64,000 bases of DNA. Source: Spirogloea muscicola (lineage: Eukaryota > Streptophyta > Zygnematophyceae > Spirogloeales > Spirogloeaceae). The DNA is taken from the NCBI GenBank assembly GCA_009602725.1, contig WELB01000023.1, forward strand, positions 1,023,162 to 1,087,161. Direction: 5' to 3'. Shown here piece after piece: positions 61,020-64,000 of this stretch (positions are counted from its first letter, which is position 1; each line of letters begins with the position of its first letter). A model generated the notes under the pieces. It was not told the origin of the DNA. It was given only the letters and a program-made list of their open reading frames with translations, and ran no database searches. A program made the translations under genes and the position numbers.

Positions 61020-61987
61020 CTACCGCCCACCTCCCCTCCCACGGCCTCTGCCACGGCCTCTGCCTCTGCCGCGGCCCAGCGGCTTGCCTGCACAAGAGTG
61101 CACAGAAGTCGTAGTCAGCTTAGCGAGCCCGCACCGGCAGCACCATCGGCGAGCGACGGAGAGCAGCGAAGGCAATGAACAATCTGGGTGTTGACTGCTG
61201 CTTTTAGCAGGCTGCGCCATCAGCATATCAATCGAGCTGCCGTGTCGCGAGCGCCCCTGTCGCGTGGCAGCCTGTCCACAGGCGGCCAAGAGAGGGGACG
61301 TGCTGGCCGAGCCCAGGCGCGTATGGAGGCTGTGGCTCACCGGGTGCGGGCTTCTTGGCCTTGACGCGGGGCGCCTCCGCGACGAGCAGCGTGTCGAGGT
61401 TGAGGGAGTCGGGGAGGATGAAGTAGCGGATGTTGTTGCCGCGGATGCTCAGGTGGTCCAGCGCCACGGGGTTCTTGCCCTTGAGCGTCAGCTTCACCGT
61501 CTTCAGGTGCGTGTTCATGCTGATGTCCACGCCTGCAGCAACGACAGAGGCGGCGGAGGCGTGGAAGCCCGTCAGCGAAGACCGCAAGATGGGCGGTGCT
61601 CAGCAAGAAGAGGCGGAGGCTCCGGCGACGCACCGATGATGGTGCCGTGGACCACGGTGCCGTTCTTGAGCTCGATGGACACCGTCTCGTTGTTGAGCTT
61701 CATCAAGAACCTGCGCCCGCAGCGGCGACCACCGCAGCATTGTCGTCAGGCTTCTGTCGAAGCGGGCAACGTTGCTTACGTCTGGGGTCCTCACGGCCAC
61801 CATATTGTGCCGCTTCTTGAGGCGAGGACGCCGTTAGAAAAGGGATGACCAGGCAGCGCAAGGTGCGGCCGCCACCGCCGCCGCCGCCGCCGCCGCGCAG
61901 CACCGCCGCTTGCCGCAGCGACAGCCGTCTGACCCCAGCGGGCCTCGAGCTGCGCACTGCGGGCTCGCCTCACCTGACGAGCTTCAT
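61020..61987 (-). CDS. SNRPD1: Small nuclear ribonucleoprotein SmD1
   Basis: Four exons from ATG 61987 to TAG 61020-61022. Exon 1 encodes only MKLV and two bases of an Arg codon (61987-61974). Exon 2 gives [20 protein letters not shown] and HGTII (Sm1 motif). Exon 3 gives [40 protein letters not shown] (Sm2 motif with the RGN signature) and [12 protein letters not shown]. Exon 4 gives [15 protein letters not shown] ending GGGR. SmD1 is a core subunit of the heteroheptameric Sm ring on U1, U2, U4 and U5 snRNAs; the C-terminal GR dipeptides are the known site of symmetric arginine dimethylation. The protein is complete and of normal length (about 115 residues) with no odd residues. Confidence 0.97.
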
Positions 61988-62187
61988 GGCGCCTCCGCCG
62001 CCGCCGCCGCCGCGTCGCCGNCGGCGTTGGCTCTGACACCTCGCGCAGACGGCAGCGCCTTCCTGCCCGCGGCGCGACTTTCGCCAGAGCCGGCGTCCGT
62101 GGCTAGTCGACGGCTGATCTGGCCATCCGCTGTCTAGGGCTTGCGGACTAGCTTGGCCCATCGATACAAAGGGCCTGGTACTCGTGG
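61988..62187. promoter_or_regulatory. Compact divergent promoter, SmD1 / YccV-domain gene
   Basis: Only 200 bp separate the two start codons, so both promoters and 5' UTRs must fit here. It is GC-rich with (GCC)n next to SmD1 and a single N at 62021. I cannot point to a TATA box or initiator. Confidence 0.5.
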
Positions 62188-64000
62188 ATGGAGCCGCAGG
62201 AGTCCGTCGCCACGGCCGCCGAGGACGGCGGCGGCGGCAGCGACGGCGGGGGCGGCTGCGGCGGCATCGGCGTGGGGGCGTCGCCACCGCCGCCGGAGCT
62301 CAGCGACGGCGCCGGTGAGTGACGGACTGCCCGCGAGCCCGTAACGGCGGCCCGTCATGTCCGCCGTCGCCGTCGTCGTCCCCATGGCGCCGCCCGTCAG
62401 CCCCGGCTCCCGCGCTGAGCCGCCACCACCGCCGACACCTCCGCCAGGCGCGCTGGCCGTGCTGCGGCGGGCCTTCGAGCGCGCCGCGGCGCTGCCCTTT
62501 GGCAGCGCCACCGCGCTGGCGGCCGCCGACGCGGGCTTCGAGGCCCTCCAGATGTGCAACGTCCTCCGCGCCGCCCACCGGAGGTCCTCCCGCTGCCGCA
62601 ACGCCTGCGCCGCGCCTGTCATGGCACTCGCCGCCGCCGCCGCCGCAGCAGGGCCGTGCTGACGGCGCCGCCGCCTCCGCCGGCGCAGGAGGGTGGCCAA
62701 CGAGGAGCGCGCCGGCGTCCTGTACTCCGTTGGCAGCGTCATCCGGCATCGGAAGTACGGGTATAGGTGTGCGCCGCGCCCATGTCCCGGCTCTCCTGAG
62801 ACGCCGCCGACGGCTGCCCCCACTGCCATGCTCGCAGTGGCGACTCGGTTCCACCCCAGTGCCCAGAAAGCACCAGAAATCTGGTCGAGCTCTAGCTGGT
62901 GGCACGAGGGCTTGTCACACTGCCGTCCGGTATTGGAACGATAATTACTAAGATGATTTGGAATATGGTCACTTACGTTCATTGGAAGTGAATCATCGAG
63001 TAGTAGTCCCTGCAAAAAGTCATCCGTATCTGGGCATCAGTTAGCGACCTCTACGTGCTGATGCGTGGTTTTGAGCGCGTCAGCTTAGCAGCAGGTGATG
63101 TACATCCGTCGATGTGCTTGCCTTTGTACTTGGCCACTGAGGCCCTCCATAGCCCAACACACTCCAAGCCATTGCCCGTGCCTGCGTGACGCCTGCAGGG
63201 GCGTCATCTTCGGCTGGGACCGGATCTGCTCCCGGCCCGTCGACTGGATGGTGCGCATGCGCATCTTCGACCTGCCGTCAGGTCAGCGCCCTTCCCAAGT
63301 CCTCATTTCCTCCTCCTTACCCTAAGTAAACTTCAAGGAGTCCTTCTCAGAGGCCAGGACCTGTGCCCTGACGTGCTCGGCGGCGGCGCTGACGGCGGTG
63401 GTGGCGGCGGTGCCAGGTGCGGACCAGCCCTTCTACCACGTCCTCCCAGACGAGGTCGGGCGTGAGGCCAGCCAGCCCAAGTGAGCCGCCACACCTCCCT
63501 GGCCACAGTCGGGCACTGCCGCCACCGCTCCTGCGCGCTCCTTCCCTGTGCACTCAGCTGCTTAGCGGATCTTGGGGCTGGCGGGGCCAGGTACGTCGCG
63601 CAGGACAACATTGACCTGCTGCCTGGCGAGCGTGTGCGGCACCGCGGGATCGGCGAGTACTTTGACAAGTGAGCAGTGCCTGCGCCTGCTGCGCCTACTG
63701 GCGCTGCCGTGCCGCGCCTTGTGGCCCCTCCAGCTAGCCCAGCCCATTCCATCTGTGACATGTGGGCTGGTTATCGTGCTCGTGTATTTGTCATTCACAA
63801 CACTGGCGACCCGCAACGCCACTGACCCCTGACTCTTGGTATCGGGCACGACCTCTCTGGCAATGCTGCAATACCAGGTACAGTGAAGGGCTCAGGCGGT
63901 ACATCCCCGTGCTGCACCTCAAGTGAGTGTCGCCGCCACTGCTGCCATGGCATCGCTGCTGCGCTCCTGTGCTTCCAGGGCTTCCCACAGTCTGGGTGCT
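62188..64000 (+). CDS. YccV/HspQ-like (hemimethylated-DNA-binding fold) domain protein, 3' end outside window
   Basis: Exons 62188-62314, 62448-62583, 62689-62766, 63198-63281, 63417-63480, 63591-63668 and 63878-63922, all in phase; another starts near 63979. The start MEPQESVATAAEDGG opens a Gly-rich leader, then a helical segment (LRRAFERAAALPFGSATALA, LQMCNVLRAAHR). The YccV domain shows YSVGSVIRHRKYGYRGVIFG, WDRICSRPVDWM, LPSGADQPFYHVLPDE, YVAQDNIDLLPGE, GIGEYFDK and LRRYIPVLHLK. Known relatives are bacterial HspQ/YccV (Lon/Clp-linked), the C-terminal domain of F-box protein FBXO21, and plant plastid ClpF. The helical part before the domain does not show a clear UVR motif, so ClpF identity is not proven. 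The leader lacks an obvious transit peptide pattern. Intron 3 (62767-63197) carries a retroelement fragment. Confidence 0.85.
62868..63165 (+). mobile_element. Retroelement 3' fragment inside an intron
   Basis: This stretch matches two parts of the 40 kb element: about 62868-62940 resembles 40520-40590 (shared GCCGTCCGGTATT), and 63035-63150 closely follows 40590-40700 (TCAGCTTAGCAGCAGGTGA, GTGCTTGCCTTTGTACTTGG). About 95 bp between them is unrelated. It is old and broken, sits in the same orientation as the host gene, and is removed with intron 3. Confidence 0.7.

Overview
The window is nuclear DNA of a green-lineage eukaryote. Genes are broken by many short GT-AG introns, first exons are extremely GC-rich, and codons are split across introns in consistent phases. 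Three genes point to a photosynthetic green organism: chlorophyllide a oxygenase (chlorophyll b synthesis), MRL1 (the PPR factor for rbcL mRNA) and an ALOG/LSH domain protein. ALOG proteins are known from streptophytes, so a streptophyte alga is my best guess. I cannot name the species. The sequence is a draft: three N blocks (19389-19528, 32306-32918, 53227-53565) and isolated Ns follow homopolymers or simple repeats.

Layout. 1-2303 (+): end of an unrecognised multi-exon gene. 3000-4857 (-): ALOG protein. About 5460-10990: a gene-poor block packed with one dispersed hairpin repeat family and 3' tails of a retroelement. 10991-13595: nothing recognised. 13596-18740 (-): REXO/SDN-type DEDDh exonuclease. 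19529-23605 (+): filamin repeat + CCCH finger + RS-domain protein. 25365-27286 (-): atypical SDR. 29037-30971 (+): LEA-like 11-mer repeat protein. 32919-35211 (+): CAO. 38720-39317 (-): HIT zinc finger exons of DDX59/RH41 type. 39740-40700: retroelement pieces with an open nuclease-like ORF. 41185-45774 (-): a large protein built from three different internal repeats. 47689-53165 (-): MRL1. 53566-60084 (+): APC5. 61020-61987 (-): SmD1. 62188 to the window end (+): YccV/HspQ-like domain protein, carrying a retroelement fragment in an intron.

The genes do not form a pathway; this is an ordinary nuclear gene neighbourhood. Several neighbours are head-to-head (REXO/CCCH-RS, SDR/LEA-like, MRL1/APC5, SmD1/YccV) and probably share short GC-rich promoters, which is also where assembly gaps cluster. 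CAO and MRL1 act in the plastid; SmD1, the RS protein and the exonuclease act on RNA; APC5 acts in the cell cycle.

Most interesting are the three-repeat protein at 41-46 kb, the dispersed GGGCTG...CAGCCC hairpin family linked to a conserved LLTRG[YH]-stop coding end, and the filamin-CCCH-RS domain combination. All exon borders were read by eye from splice consensus and reading phase, without transcript evidence.
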